A stretch of DNA of 45,569 nucleotides from an uncultured SAR86 cluster bacterium (GTDB taxonomy: Bacteria > Pseudomonadota > Gammaproteobacteria > Magnimaribacterales > AG-339-G14): positions 1 through 45,569 of the forward strand of contig CACIUX010000010.1 of NCBI GenBank assembly GCA_902589965.1, written 5' to 3'. The position numbers and the translations under genes were made by a program. The notes under the pieces were generated by a model, which did not search any database, was not told the origin of the DNA, and saw only the letters and a list, made by a program, of their open reading frames with translations. Every line of letters starts with the position of its first letter. The first letter of the stretch is position 1. Below are positions 37,973-45,569 of this stretch, piece by piece.

Positions 37973-39135
37973 TAAGTAGTTTCATCTTGCATGAAAAAAC
38001 TATAAATCGAGAAAATTAAGTTATCCCACAATGCTGAAATAAAACTCTTTTTCTTTACGTCTGTTATGGCTACTAAATCAAAAGACTGAATTCTTTCACC
38101 GTTAGATAACAAAATTAACTCATCGAGTTTTTGGTCTCTTGATATTGGTGCCCTTACACCCAAGCTGCTAGGCAAATCTAATTCAAGATTTTTAAATTTA
38201 TTTCTTTGTAGAGTAATTTTTAAATCCGATCCTAAACCTAGCGAGACTTTTTCTTCGATTCCAGCCCAAACATCTACGGTTGTTAATGGCTCGTATGCTT
38301 TCACGATTGTTTTTGTTTGGTAAAACCTAAATGCATAGTCCAGCAATCGTCTTGTATCTCTTATTCTTGTCTTTTCAGATGCACTGTTCAATACAATGCT
38401 TACAAATCTTGTTTCTCCTCTGATGGCAGAGCCAGCTAGACAATAACCTGAGTCATTTGTATGCCCAGTTTTAATTCCATCAACGGAATCGTCTTGCCAG
38501 AGCAAACTATTTCTATTCAATTGTCTTATATCATCAAAAGTAAATTCTTTTTCTTTATATAAAGAATAGTGCTTTGGAAAATCATTTATCATGCTGATAC
38601 TTAATTTTGCTAAATCTCTAGCGGTTGAGTAATGGTTTACATCAGGTAATCCTGTTGGATTTACAAAATTTGAATCAAGCATACCCAGTTCAGAAGCATA
38701 CTCATTCATCAAGACAGCAAAATCCCCTTGGGTTCCAGCAACATGTTCAGCTAAAGCACAGCTCGCATCATTGCCAGATTGAATAATCATTCCTTTAAGT
38801 AAATCATCAACAGAAACTCTTTTCCCTTCCTGGATAAACATTCTTGAGCCCTCCATTCGCCAACAAACTTCAGAAATCAAAACTTGATCTTCTTTTGATA
38901 TGAAGCCTTTCTCAATCTGATCAGCAACCACATAACCTGTCATAATTTTTGTTAAGCTGGCCAAACCAGATGGCAGATCTGCATTTTGCTCTGAAATAAT
39001 TTGATTGGTATGAGCCTCAACTAAAATATAACTTTTTGCATTTACCTCAGGAGGATCTGGTATCAAAGCCTGGGATGATATATTTGAAATTGAAAGTAGA
39101 AAGAAGATAAGTAATATTCTCAAATCAAACCTCAT
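37972..39135 (-). CDS. dacA: D-alanyl-D-alanine carboxypeptidase (PBP5/6 family), 387 aa
   Basis: This enzyme trims the terminal D-Ala from peptidoglycan pentapeptides in the periplasm. A signal peptide covers about residues 1-23. The penicillin-binding motifs are S60-L-T-K63, S120-G-N122 and K222-T-G224. After a PBP5-type C-terminal beta domain, the end (SALWDNLIFSIYSFFMQDE) is an amphipathic helix that would anchor it to the inner membrane. Length is normal. It overlaps mltB by 11 bases upstream and is coupled to the transaminase downstream. Confidence 0.95.
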   Translation of the reverse strand: MRFDLRILLIFFLLSISNISSQALIPDPPEVNAKSYILVEAHTNQIISEQNADLPSGLASLTKIMTGYVVADQIEKGFISKEDQVLISEVCWRMEGSRMFIQEGKRVSVDDLLKGMIIQSGNDASCALAEHVAGTQGDFAVLMNEYASELGMLDSNFVNPTGLPDVNHYSTARDLAKLSISMINDFPKHYSLYKEKEFTFDDIRQLNRNSLLWQDDSVDGIKTGHTNDSGYCLAGSAIRGETRFVSIVLNSASEKTRIRDTRRLLDYAFRFYQTKTIVKAYEPLTTVDVWAGIEEKVSLGLGSDLKITLQRNKFKNLELDLPSSLGVRAPISRDQKLDELILLSNGERIQSFDLVAITDVKKKSFISALWDNLIFSIYSFFMQDETT

Positions 39136-40081
39136 TTATAGTGAAAGCTAACTCTTTGCTTAATAAAAATACTGCAATAATGTAAAAAGAACTTTTATTA
39201 TATCTTGATAAGACCTTCAGGTTCTCGCCGCCTATCCAATAAGACTTGTCACTAACGGAGACTTGCAAGTATGTTTCACTTTTCAGATCATCAAATTCGA
39301 CCTGATTTTTAGGCTTTAATTCAAGGTATTCATTCTTTTTCATTTTCCAAATTGTTGAAATAGGATTTTGCTTGTCAACTAGGTTTGCTTCTACAGCAAT
39401 GTTTGCATCCTTTTGCCAACCATTTCTCTTTAAGTAATTAGCAACACTTCCGATGGCATCTACTGGATTATTGATAATATCTCTTACACCGTCATCATCA
39501 AAATCTATAGCAAGTCTCCTATAAGAATCAGGTAAAAATTGTCCATAGCCCATGGCTCCAGCGTAAGAGCCGTTTAATTTAAGAGGATCAAAATTTTCTT
39601 CCCTTGAAAGTAATAAAAAATTTTCTAACTGGATCTTAAAGAATTTCGATCTCCTAGGATAATCAAAACTTAAAGTAGCGAGGGAATCAATCACTCTGGT
39701 ACTTCCTTTTATGGAACCATAACTAGATTCAATGCCAATTATCGAAGCTATGATTTCTTTTGGAACACCAAATTCTTTTTCTGCGGCAATAAAATCTGTC
39801 ATGTATTTACTTAAGAATTTTTGACCATTTTCAATCCTCATAGGCGAAACGAGTCTTTTTCGATATTTGTCCCAAGAAAAAGTTTTTTCTGCAGGCCTAT
39901 TCATAAGATCTATGATCTTTTGCTGCTTGTTGGCACTTGAAAAAATTGAAATTAGATAATTTTGATCAAAATCATGTTTTTGATGCATCTCTTTGATAAA
40001 ACTTTTTACGTCGTCATGAGAAGAATAATCAGCAAAGCCAAGCGGAGAAAGAAACATAATAAAAAATATGATTCTTCTCAT
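39125..40081 (-). CDS. mltB: lytic murein transglycosylase B (MltB/SltB family), 318 aa
   Basis: This enzyme cleaves glycan strands of peptidoglycan with formation of 1,6-anhydroMurNAc. A signal peptide covers about residues 1-17 (MRRIIFFIMFLSPLGFA). There is no lipobox Cys, so it is soluble like Pseudomonas SltB1 rather than lipidated like E. coli MltB. The catalytic Glu lies in SIIGIESSYGSIKG; GAMGYGQFLPDSYRRLAIDFDDDG (in two blocks) is the family signature. Its start overlaps the rodA stop (ATGA), and its end overlaps dacA. Confidence 0.93.
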   Translation of the reverse strand: MRRIIFFIMFLSPLGFADYSSHDDVKSFIKEMHQKHDFDQNYLISIFSSANKQQKIIDLMNRPAEKTFSWDKYRKRLVSPMRIENGQKFLSKYMTDFIAAEKEFGVPKEIIASIIGIESSYGSIKGSTRVIDSLATLSFDYPRRSKFFKIQLENFLLLSREENFDPLKLNGSYAGAMGYGQFLPDSYRRLAIDFDDDGVRDIINNPVDAIGSVANYLKRNGWQKDANIAVEANLVDKQNPISTIWKMKKNEYLELKPKNQVEFDDLKSETYLQVSVSDKSYWIGGENLKVLSRYNKSSFYIIAVFLLSKELAFTINEV

Positions 40082-41178
40082 ACTGTCCTCCTGAAAGACA
40101 AAATAATTCCAATCATGATCATGTTAATGATTAATGCTGTTCCACCCTGGCTTAAGAAAGGAAGTGGCATGCCGACGACTGGTAAAATTCCAACAACCAT
40201 AGCAGTATTGAATGCGACATAAGTTAAAAGAAGAAAGATAAATGTGCCGGCTACTAGTTTTACAAAAAGAAAATTTGAGTTCTTTGCAATCATAACTAAT
40301 CTAAAAGCTAATAATAAGTATACCAAGAACAGTCCTATTACTCCGAATAATCCAAATTCTTCAGCCACAACAGCGAAAATAAAATCTGTATGACTTTCAG
40401 GTACAAAATTTAATTGGCTTTGAGTTCCTTGGAAAAATCCTTTACCAAAAAGACTTCCTGAGCCAACAGCTATTTGTGATTGGATAATGTTCCATCCAGT
40501 ACCTAATGGATCTGAACTAGGATCAAAAAAAGTGAGTACTCTTTGTTTTTGATAATCCAATAAATTCATCCAAATAAAAGGTGTCGATAATAAGATAATA
40601 ACTATTCCAATTATTTGATAACTGACTGGAAATCCGGATATTAAAACTGGAAGAATTCCCGAAATCAAAACCATAATCGCAGTTCCTAAATCAGGTTGAA
40701 TAAAAACTAGATAGAAGGAGAAAAAACTTACTCCGATAACTATCATCCAATCTCTAAAGACTATTCTTGGATTTCTTGAAAGAAAAGCTGCTGCACTTAT
40801 CGTCAAAACACAACGCATTAGCTCAGAAGGCTGAAAACCAAAAATTCCCAAATCAATCCATCTTCTAGTAGCTGCATCAGAAGGAATTAAAAGAACTACC
40901 AATAAAAAAAATATTCCTATCCAAAATACATTCAGGTAAATGGGTAATAACCTCTGATAATCGCTGAATGATAAATAGATCATAAAGACAATGCCGATTA
41001 CTGCAAAAATACCTTGTCTCAAAACCATCTCCACAGAGCCAGAAGCACTGTAGATCATCATTAATCCAAAACTAACTAAAGAAATGATTAAGAAAAGAAC
41101 TAACCAGTCTTGATTAAGCCACCTATTTGGCTTGATCATTCTAGAAGATAAAGAAAATTCTAAAGGGTTTCTACTCAT
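40078..41178 (-). CDS. rodA: SEDS peptidoglycan glycosyltransferase RodA, 366 aa
   Basis: RodA polymerises glycan strands from lipid II for rod-shaped growth, together with PBP2. It has about 10 membrane segments. Family blocks are GFQPSELMRC, the FIQPDLGTA segment with the key Asp, VGSGSLFGKGFFQG, LNFVPESHTDFIFAVVAEEFG, and the C-terminal GMPLPFLSQGGTALI. FtsW is a paralogue, but the position directly after mrdA settles RodA. The start overlaps the mrdA end by 8 bases. Confidence 0.97.
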   Translation of the reverse strand: MSRNPLEFSLSSRMIKPNRWLNQDWLVLFLIISLVSFGLMMIYSASGSVEMVLRQGIFAVIGIVFMIYLSFSDYQRLLPIYLNVFWIGIFFLLVVLLIPSDAATRRWIDLGIFGFQPSELMRCVLTISAAAFLSRNPRIVFRDWMIVIGVSFFSFYLVFIQPDLGTAIMVLISGILPVLISGFPVSYQIIGIVIILLSTPFIWMNLLDYQKQRVLTFFDPSSDPLGTGWNIIQSQIAVGSGSLFGKGFFQGTQSQLNFVPESHTDFIFAVVAEEFGLFGVIGLFLVYLLLAFRLVMIAKNSNFLFVKLVAGTFIFLLLTYVAFNTAMVVGILPVVGMPLPFLSQGGTALIINMIMIGIILSFRRTV

Positions 41179-42982
41179 TCTTAGTTAAATAATAATCAAA
41201 ACCTGCTTTCGCGATTGGTGCCGCTACCCTGCTTCCAGATTCTCCATTTTCAATTATTACCAAGATAAGAAGTTCTGGGTCAGGGACAGGAGCATAACCA
41301 ACGAATAAAGCATGATCTCTGAAGAATGGATTTTCTCTAATATCTTCATACTCCTGATCTTCATAACTTTTGATTTGAGCTGTACCGGTCTTACCTGCAA
41401 TCACATATCTAGTATCCTTTATGTTATTGGCAGTGCCATTCGGAGCGTTAATGACTTCGATCATTGATTTTTCAATTTTTTCCCAATTAGTTTCATCTTT
41501 AAGGTTAATTTTTCCTAAAGACTCTAATTCTGTAGGTGATTGATCAATTTCTTCCACTAGACGAGGTTTAATTATCTCTCCTCTATTGGCAATTACTGCT
41601 ATAGCCTGTGAAATTTGTATGGGAGTGGAAAGCATATAACCTTGACCAATGCCTAAATTGATGCTGTCTCCTTTGAACCAAAACTCTCCTATGTAGCCTA
41701 ACTTCCATTTTTCGTTAGGGACAAGTCCATTTGATTCTTCCGCATCAATATTTGTCTTGGCACCAAAGCCAAATTTATTCAGAAAAGGTTCTAACCTTTT
41801 TATCGTAAGATCGTAGGCTGTGGAATAAAAATAAACATCTGAAGATTCCACGATAGCTTTTTCTAGATCAACCTTGCCATGACCATCTTCCTTCCAACCT
41901 CTATAGGGTCGAGGATCACCTTCAACATAAAATTCTCCATCATCTTGAATAATAGTATTCCAATTGACTATTCCCTCATCAAGAGCTGCTAAACCAAGTA
42001 TTGGTTTTATAGTTGATGCAGGCGGATAATTACCCATAGTTGCCCTGTTAAATAAAGGCCCTTCATCATCACTGAAGATTGATTGGATTTCAGCTAAAGA
42101 ACTACTTGAGTTGAAAATATTTGGATCGTAAGCGGGCGAACTTATTAATGCCTTAATCAGCCCTGACTTAGGTTCTAAAGCTACCAGCGCACCTTTTTGT
42201 CCTTCAAAAAAAGGAATTAAGAAGTTTTGCAGATCAAGGTCAATAGAAAGTTTTAAGTCTTTCCCGCTTTCAGCATTATTTTCAGATAGAACCCGAACAA
42301 ACTTACCAGACACATCTTTTTCCTCAATTCTCGTGCCTACTTTGCCACTTAATTGATCATGATAAGTTTTCTCTATCCCAGAAATTCCAATTTGATTACC
42401 TGAAATAAAATTTGAACTTTTATTAACATCATTTGACTCGGAATATCCCATATAACCAAGAACGTGAGCTAATGATTTCTTATTTACTACAGATCTAACT
42501 AAGCCGGTTTCTACGCTAAATCCCTTAAATTTTTCACTTGAAACGCTAAATAAAGCTATCTGCTCATCATTCAATGATTTAGCTAGAGTAATTGGTTGAA
42601 AAGGATACCTAGGTTTTTTTATTTGTCTTTCATAGATATCTAACAAAAAAGACTTCTCTAAGTTCAAAAGGTCAGCAATCGCTTTAATTTTTTTTAAGGT
42701 ATCTGTTGATCTTTCAGGAACCAGATTCAACTGTGATGAGGCAATATTTTCAACTAATAACTTATCGTTTGTATCGTAAATTAGTCCTCTCGTAGGATAG
42801 ATTGTTCTCGATACGATTCTATTGTTCTCTGACTGAGTCTCATATTTTTTTCCGTTTATAACTGTCAAATTAATAGTTTGTAGCAAAACTACAAACATAA
42901 TAAAAATAGGAAAAATTAAATACAGTACCAGTTTGCGAGACTCTGAGTCTCGTTTGTCCGAAAAAATCTTTTTTATTTTCAT
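41171..42982 (-). CDS. mrdA: penicillin-binding protein 2, 603 aa
   Basis: PBP2 is the transpeptidase of the elongation machinery. There is one N-terminal membrane segment at about 18-40, a PBP dimerisation domain with RTIYPTRGLIYD, and a transpeptidase domain with S323-T-I-K326 in PPASTIKP, S-S-D in ESSDVYFY (380-382), and KTGTAQ near residue 535. Gammaproteobacterial PBP2 length is about 630. It lies 2 bases after rsfS; the rlmH gene that usually sits between them in E. coli and Pseudomonas is absent here. Confidence 0.97.
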   Translation of the reverse strand: MKIKKIFSDKRDSESRKLVLYLIFPIFIMFVVLLQTINLTVINGKKYETQSENNRIVSRTIYPTRGLIYDTNDKLLVENIASSQLNLVPERSTDTLKKIKAIADLLNLEKSFLLDIYERQIKKPRYPFQPITLAKSLNDEQIALFSVSSEKFKGFSVETGLVRSVVNKKSLAHVLGYMGYSESNDVNKSSNFISGNQIGISGIEKTYHDQLSGKVGTRIEEKDVSGKFVRVLSENNAESGKDLKLSIDLDLQNFLIPFFEGQKGALVALEPKSGLIKALISSPAYDPNIFNSSSSLAEIQSIFSDDEGPLFNRATMGNYPPASTIKPILGLAALDEGIVNWNTIIQDDGEFYVEGDPRPYRGWKEDGHGKVDLEKAIVESSDVYFYSTAYDLTIKRLEPFLNKFGFGAKTNIDAEESNGLVPNEKWKLGYIGEFWFKGDSINLGIGQGYMLSTPIQISQAIAVIANRGEIIKPRLVEEIDQSPTELESLGKINLKDETNWEKIEKSMIEVINAPNGTANNIKDTRYVIAGKTGTAQIKSYEDQEYEDIRENPFFRDHALFVGYAPVPDPELLILVIIENGESGSRVAAPIAKAGFDYYLTKNE

Positions 42983-42984
42983 TG

Positions 42985-43311
42985 TTACAGCAAATCAGGG
43001 TCCCAGAGACTCTCTAAATCATAAAGTTCTCTTGCAGATTTGGACATTATGTTGATTACAATATCTCCTAAATCTAATAACACCCATTCGCTTGAACCTT
43101 TTCCTTCCACAGAGATAATTGGGATGGATTTTTCCTTGAGGTTCTCTTGAATTTTGTCTGAAATAGCAGACATATGTCTGGAGGAAGTGCCAGAAGTTAT
43201 GATCATGATATCAGTGAAACTACTTATATCTTTTAAAGACAATATTTTAGTATCTACTGCCTTTAATTCTTCCAAAGAATTCATGATTAAATTATGAGAA
43301 GTTTTAGTCAT
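42985..43311 (-). CDS. rsfS: ribosomal silencing factor RsfS, 108 aa
   Basis: RsfS binds protein L14 (uL14) and blocks joining of ribosomal subunits in slow growth. The DUF143 signature is clear: KAVDTKILSLKD, FTDIMIITSGTSSRH, and SEWVLLDLGDIVINIM. Length is typical. It overlaps nadD by 8 bases and precedes mrdA by 2 bases. Confidence 0.95.
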   Translation of the reverse strand: MTKTSHNLIMNSLEELKAVDTKILSLKDISSFTDIMIITSGTSSRHMSAISDKIQENLKEKSIPIISVEGKGSSEWVLLDLGDIVINIMSKSARELYDLESLWDPDLL

Positions 43312-43954
43312 GTTTATTATAGATCTTTTGCTCTTGTAAATACTTCATCACATCATCGTCAAGACCCTCCGACAAAACATTTTGATCATCTATATTCTCT
43401 CTAATATGAGTTGACGAAGCTGGGTTTGGTTTAATTTTAATAAAATAAATTTTTCCTTTTTTAAAATTATTATCTCCATAGGTATTTTCAATACAATCTT
43501 GATGGAGTTCAATTGCCTTTGTAGTTAGATCATTTTTTAATCCAGGTCGATTCATTACTAATAATGACGTCATTTTTATGATGTGTTGGTAGTTTTTCCA
43601 ACGATGAAAACTTTGAAATGAATCCTCCCCAATAATTAATAAAAAATGTTTTTTCTTTCCTAATTTCTTCTCCAAGTATTGCAGAGTTTCAATCATAAAA
43701 GATGAACCTTCTTTCTTTAATTCATAATCTTCAATTTCAATCTCTTTGAAGTCTTTGAAAGCTATTTCAAGCATTTTGATTTTTTCCAATGAGCTTGCTA
43801 CTGACAGATCTTTTAAAGGAGAAACCTTGTTTGGTATTACTAATACCTTAGATAAGTTTAACTTCTCGGTGACGCTTTTTAAGGACTCTATGTGCCCTTT
43901 ATGAATAGGATCAAAAGATCCTCCAAAGACCCCTATGTAATCGTTTTTACTCAA
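43304..43954 (-). CDS. nadD: nicotinate-nucleotide adenylyltransferase, 216 aa
   Basis: NadD makes deamido-NAD from nicotinate mononucleotide and ATP. The nucleotidyltransferase motif is GVFGGSFDPIHKGHI with H18 and H21. LLIIGEDSFQSFHRWKNY supplies the nicotinate-recognition loop, and SSTHIREN is the ISSTxIR-type motif. Length is normal. The ATG overlaps the proA stop (ATGA-type 4-base overlap), and rsfS follows. Confidence 0.96.
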   Translation of the reverse strand: MSKNDYIGVFGGSFDPIHKGHIESLKSVTEKLNLSKVLVIPNKVSPLKDLSVASSLEKIKMLEIAFKDFKEIEIEDYELKKEGSSFMIETLQYLEKKLGKKKHFLLIIGEDSFQSFHRWKNYQHIIKMTSLLVMNRPGLKNDLTTKAIELHQDCIENTYGDNNFKKGKIYFIKIKPNPASSTHIRENIDDQNVLSEGLDDDVMKYLQEQKIYNKHD

Positions 43955-45213
43955 GATCTAATTTGGCCTCTTCCTTCCAAAATAAACTTTTGAGTTGTTA
44001 AACCATTCAATCCTACAGGACCCCTGGCATGCAGTTTATCTGTAGATATTCCTACTTCAGCTCCCAGACCATATTCGAATCCGTCTGCATAACAAGTAGG
44101 TAAATTATGCATGACAGAGCTTGAGTCGACCAACTTAAAAAATTTTTCTTTCTTTTCTTGGTTTTCAGTGATGATGCTATCCGTATGACCAGAGCCATAA
44201 CCATTAATGTGCTTTATTGCTTCGTCTAAGCCTTTGACGATCTTAATTGAAATAATTGGTTCTAAATATTCTGTTGACCAATCTTCTTCATTAGCTTTAT
44301 TCGCTGAGACGATGCTGAGAGTTTGACTGCATGCTCTTACTTCAACTCCTTGCTCATTGAATTCATTAACTATCTTTGGCAGGAATTTTTGGGAAATATC
44401 TTCAGAGACTAGAAGGGTTTCCATTGCGCCGCATATGCCATATCTATAGGATTTTGCATTGCTTACAACTTTTTGTGCCAGATCTAAATCTGCTTCTGAG
44501 TCCACGAATACATGACACAATCCCTCAAAATGCTTAAGTATTGGAACATTAGACTCTGCAGCAATTAGTCTCACCAAACTGGATCCTCCTCGCGGAATAA
44601 TTAAATCAATGCAGTCATCAAATTTAATGAATTCTTTAACTAAGTCTCGATCTTGATTTTGAATTAATTGAACACTGTCTTCAGGCAAATTAGCTTTTGT
44701 AAGACCTTTTCTTACTTGTGCAACAATGTGATTATTTGAACGAACAGCCTCAGATCCCCCTCTTAAGATTGATGCGTTACCCGATTTAATGCACAAAGCT
44801 GAAGCATCAGCTGTTACATTTGGTCTTGATTCATAGATAATTCCTATAGTGCCTAAAGGCACTCTCATCTTGCTAACTTTGAATCCTGAAGGTGAAGGAT
44901 TCATTCCTTCTAACTCTCCAATAGGATCGTTTAAGTTTATGACCTTATTAAGGCCATCTATCATTGAGTCTACTCTCTTTTCATTTAGCTCAAGTCTGTC
45001 AATGAAGCTATTTTGCAAGTCCAACTTTTTTGCTTCTTCTAAATCTTTTTCATTTTCTTTGAAAAGTTCAGATCTGTTTTTATGTATTTCCTCGCAAGCA
45101 AATTTTAACGCATCATTTCGAGTGTCCACAGACGAATTAAGCAAGAATTCCTTTGCTTCTTTTGCTTTAGCTCCTAAAGAATTTAGCTCTTTCTTAAACT
45201 TTTGATTGGTCAT
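43951..45213 (-). CDS. proA: glutamate-5-semialdehyde dehydrogenase (gamma-glutamyl phosphate reductase), 420 aa
   Basis: ProA reduces gamma-glutamyl phosphate with NADPH in proline synthesis. Family blocks are VPLGTIGIIYESRPNVTADA, CIKSGNASILRGGSEA, LIIPRGGSSLVRLI, the catalytic Cys in SYRYGICGAMETLL, and GAEVGISTDKLHARGPVGLN near the end. Length is normal (about 417). It is the first gene of the eight-gene minus-strand run down to the D-amino-acid transaminase. proB is not adjacent. A CATAAT box about 13 bases before the ATG could be a -10 element, but I see no convincing -35. Confidence 0.97.
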   Translation of the reverse strand: MTNQKFKKELNSLGAKAKEAKEFLLNSSVDTRNDALKFACEEIHKNRSELFKENEKDLEEAKKLDLQNSFIDRLELNEKRVDSMIDGLNKVINLNDPIGELEGMNPSPSGFKVSKMRVPLGTIGIIYESRPNVTADASALCIKSGNASILRGGSEAVRSNNHIVAQVRKGLTKANLPEDSVQLIQNQDRDLVKEFIKFDDCIDLIIPRGGSSLVRLIAAESNVPILKHFEGLCHVFVDSEADLDLAQKVVSNAKSYRYGICGAMETLLVSEDISQKFLPKIVNEFNEQGVEVRACSQTLSIVSANKANEEDWSTEYLEPIISIKIVKGLDEAIKHINGYGSGHTDSIITENQEKKEKFFKLVDSSSVMHNLPTCYADGFEYGLGAEVGISTDKLHARGPVGLNGLTTQKFILEGRGQIRS

Positions 45214-45278
45214 ATAGGTTATTATGCTATGGATTTAATTATTTCTAGAAAGATATTTTGTTTGATCTCAGTAACATT

Positions 45279-45569
45279 ATGGAATTTCTTCAAGCTAATC
45301 CTGCTTGGATTACTTCCTCTATGTTCCTTCTTACTTTTGGAGAGTCCATAGTCATTCTTGGTTTATTTATTCCGGCAAGTTTAGTCATGCCAGGAATTGG
45401 TGCCTTAGCGGCAGCAGTTGGTATCGGCCCAGTTGAGATTATGTTTTATGCTAGTTTAGGAATGATTATTGGCGACACCGTTAGCTATGCAATAGGACTA
45501 ATAATTGGCACACGAATTGAGACCTGGGTACCAAATCAATATCAGAAACAACTTCATCAAGCTAAGCAA
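45279..45569 (+). CDS. DedA family membrane protein, N-terminal fragment (runs off the window)
   Basis: An ATG at 45279 opens a frame of 97 codons with no stop before the window edge. The product starts MEFLQANPAWITSSMFLLTF and continues with GESIVILGLFIPASLVMPG, then GALAAAVGIGPVEI and the LGMIIGDTVSYAIGLIIGTRI block. The E-x(7-11)-P and G-x-x-x-GD-x-x-x-Y-x-I-G patterns are those of DedA/VTT (SNARE-associated) proteins, which flip phospholipids or undecaprenyl phosphate. It is divergent from proA with a 65-base gap. Confidence 0.8.
   Translation, partial: MEFLQANPAWITSSMFLLTFGESIVILGLFIPASLVMPGIGALAAAVGIGPVEIMFYASLGMIIGDTVSYAIGLIIGTRIETWVPNQYQKQLHQAKQ

Noticed and set aside
44849-45205. 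118-codon open frame antisense to proA
   Set aside because: Ser/Phe-rich shadow of a conserved proA reading frame.

Overview
This AT-rich, very densely packed window looks like the chromosome of a free-living marine gammaproteobacterium with a streamlined genome. The gammaproteobacterial assignment rests on gene order: rluD divergent from bamD, trxA-rho, dsbD-aroQ-accB-accC, leuS-lptE-holA, and dacA-mltB-rodA-mrdA-rsfS-nadD-proA. Low GC, tiny intergenic gaps, weak Shine-Dalgarno sites, a sulfatase, an S46 peptidase, an N-acyl-D-amino-acid deacylase and DUF5916 proteins would fit a SAR86-like lineage, but that is inference. I saw no integrase, transposase, insertion sequence, phage gene or CRISPR array. 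No gene-free stretch exceeds about 135 bases.

Layout. 1-4.7 kb: the 5' end of coaE (minus), then a plus-strand operon of an MFS carrier, an FMN 2-hydroxy-acid dehydrogenase and a secreted S46 dipeptidyl-peptidase. 4.7-9.9 kb (minus): D-aminoacylase-type amidohydrolase, tRNA-Ala(UGC), a crotonase, a thioredoxin-like protein, a membrane-anchored sulfatase and tRNA-Ile(GAU). 10-17.4 kb (minus): ilvB-ilvN-ilvC runs straight into three overlapping envelope glycolipid genes: an ArnT-like GT-C transferase, a fused PAP2 phosphatase/flippase-like membrane protein and an ArnC/DPM1-like GT2. 17.4-19.4 kb: rluD divergent from bamD and a PP0621-type small protein. 19.4-25.1 kb (minus): flavin reductase, DUF4399, and two tandem DUF5916 outer-membrane paralogues. 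25.1-30.6 kb: rsmD (plus), then YejF-like ABC ATPase, ilvD, trxA and rho (minus). 30.6-37.1 kb (plus): a stand-alone DsbD alpha domain, aroQ, accB, accC, leuS, lptE, holA. 37.1-45.2 kb (minus): proA, nadD, rsfS, mrdA, rodA, mltB, dacA and a D-amino-acid transaminase gene. 45.3 kb to the end: 5' part of a DedA family gene.

Most of the window is core metabolism and envelope biogenesis: branched-chain amino acid synthesis (ilvBNC, ilvD), fatty acid synthesis (accBC), the Rod elongation complex with its hydrolases, and outer-membrane assembly (bamD, lptE). The accessory part suggests use of peptides, D-amino acids, hydroxy acids and sulfated compounds.

The main points for a second look are: dsbD reduced to its N-terminal domain at its conserved locus; the PAP2/flippase-like fusion between two polyprenyl-phosphate-sugar glycosyltransferases; spacer-type tRNA-Ile and tRNA-Ala found outside any rRNA operon; a LeuRS that lacks the leucine-specific domain; the DUF5916 duplication with a trace of a lost DUF4399 copy; and four convergent gene pairs with no room for an intrinsic terminator.
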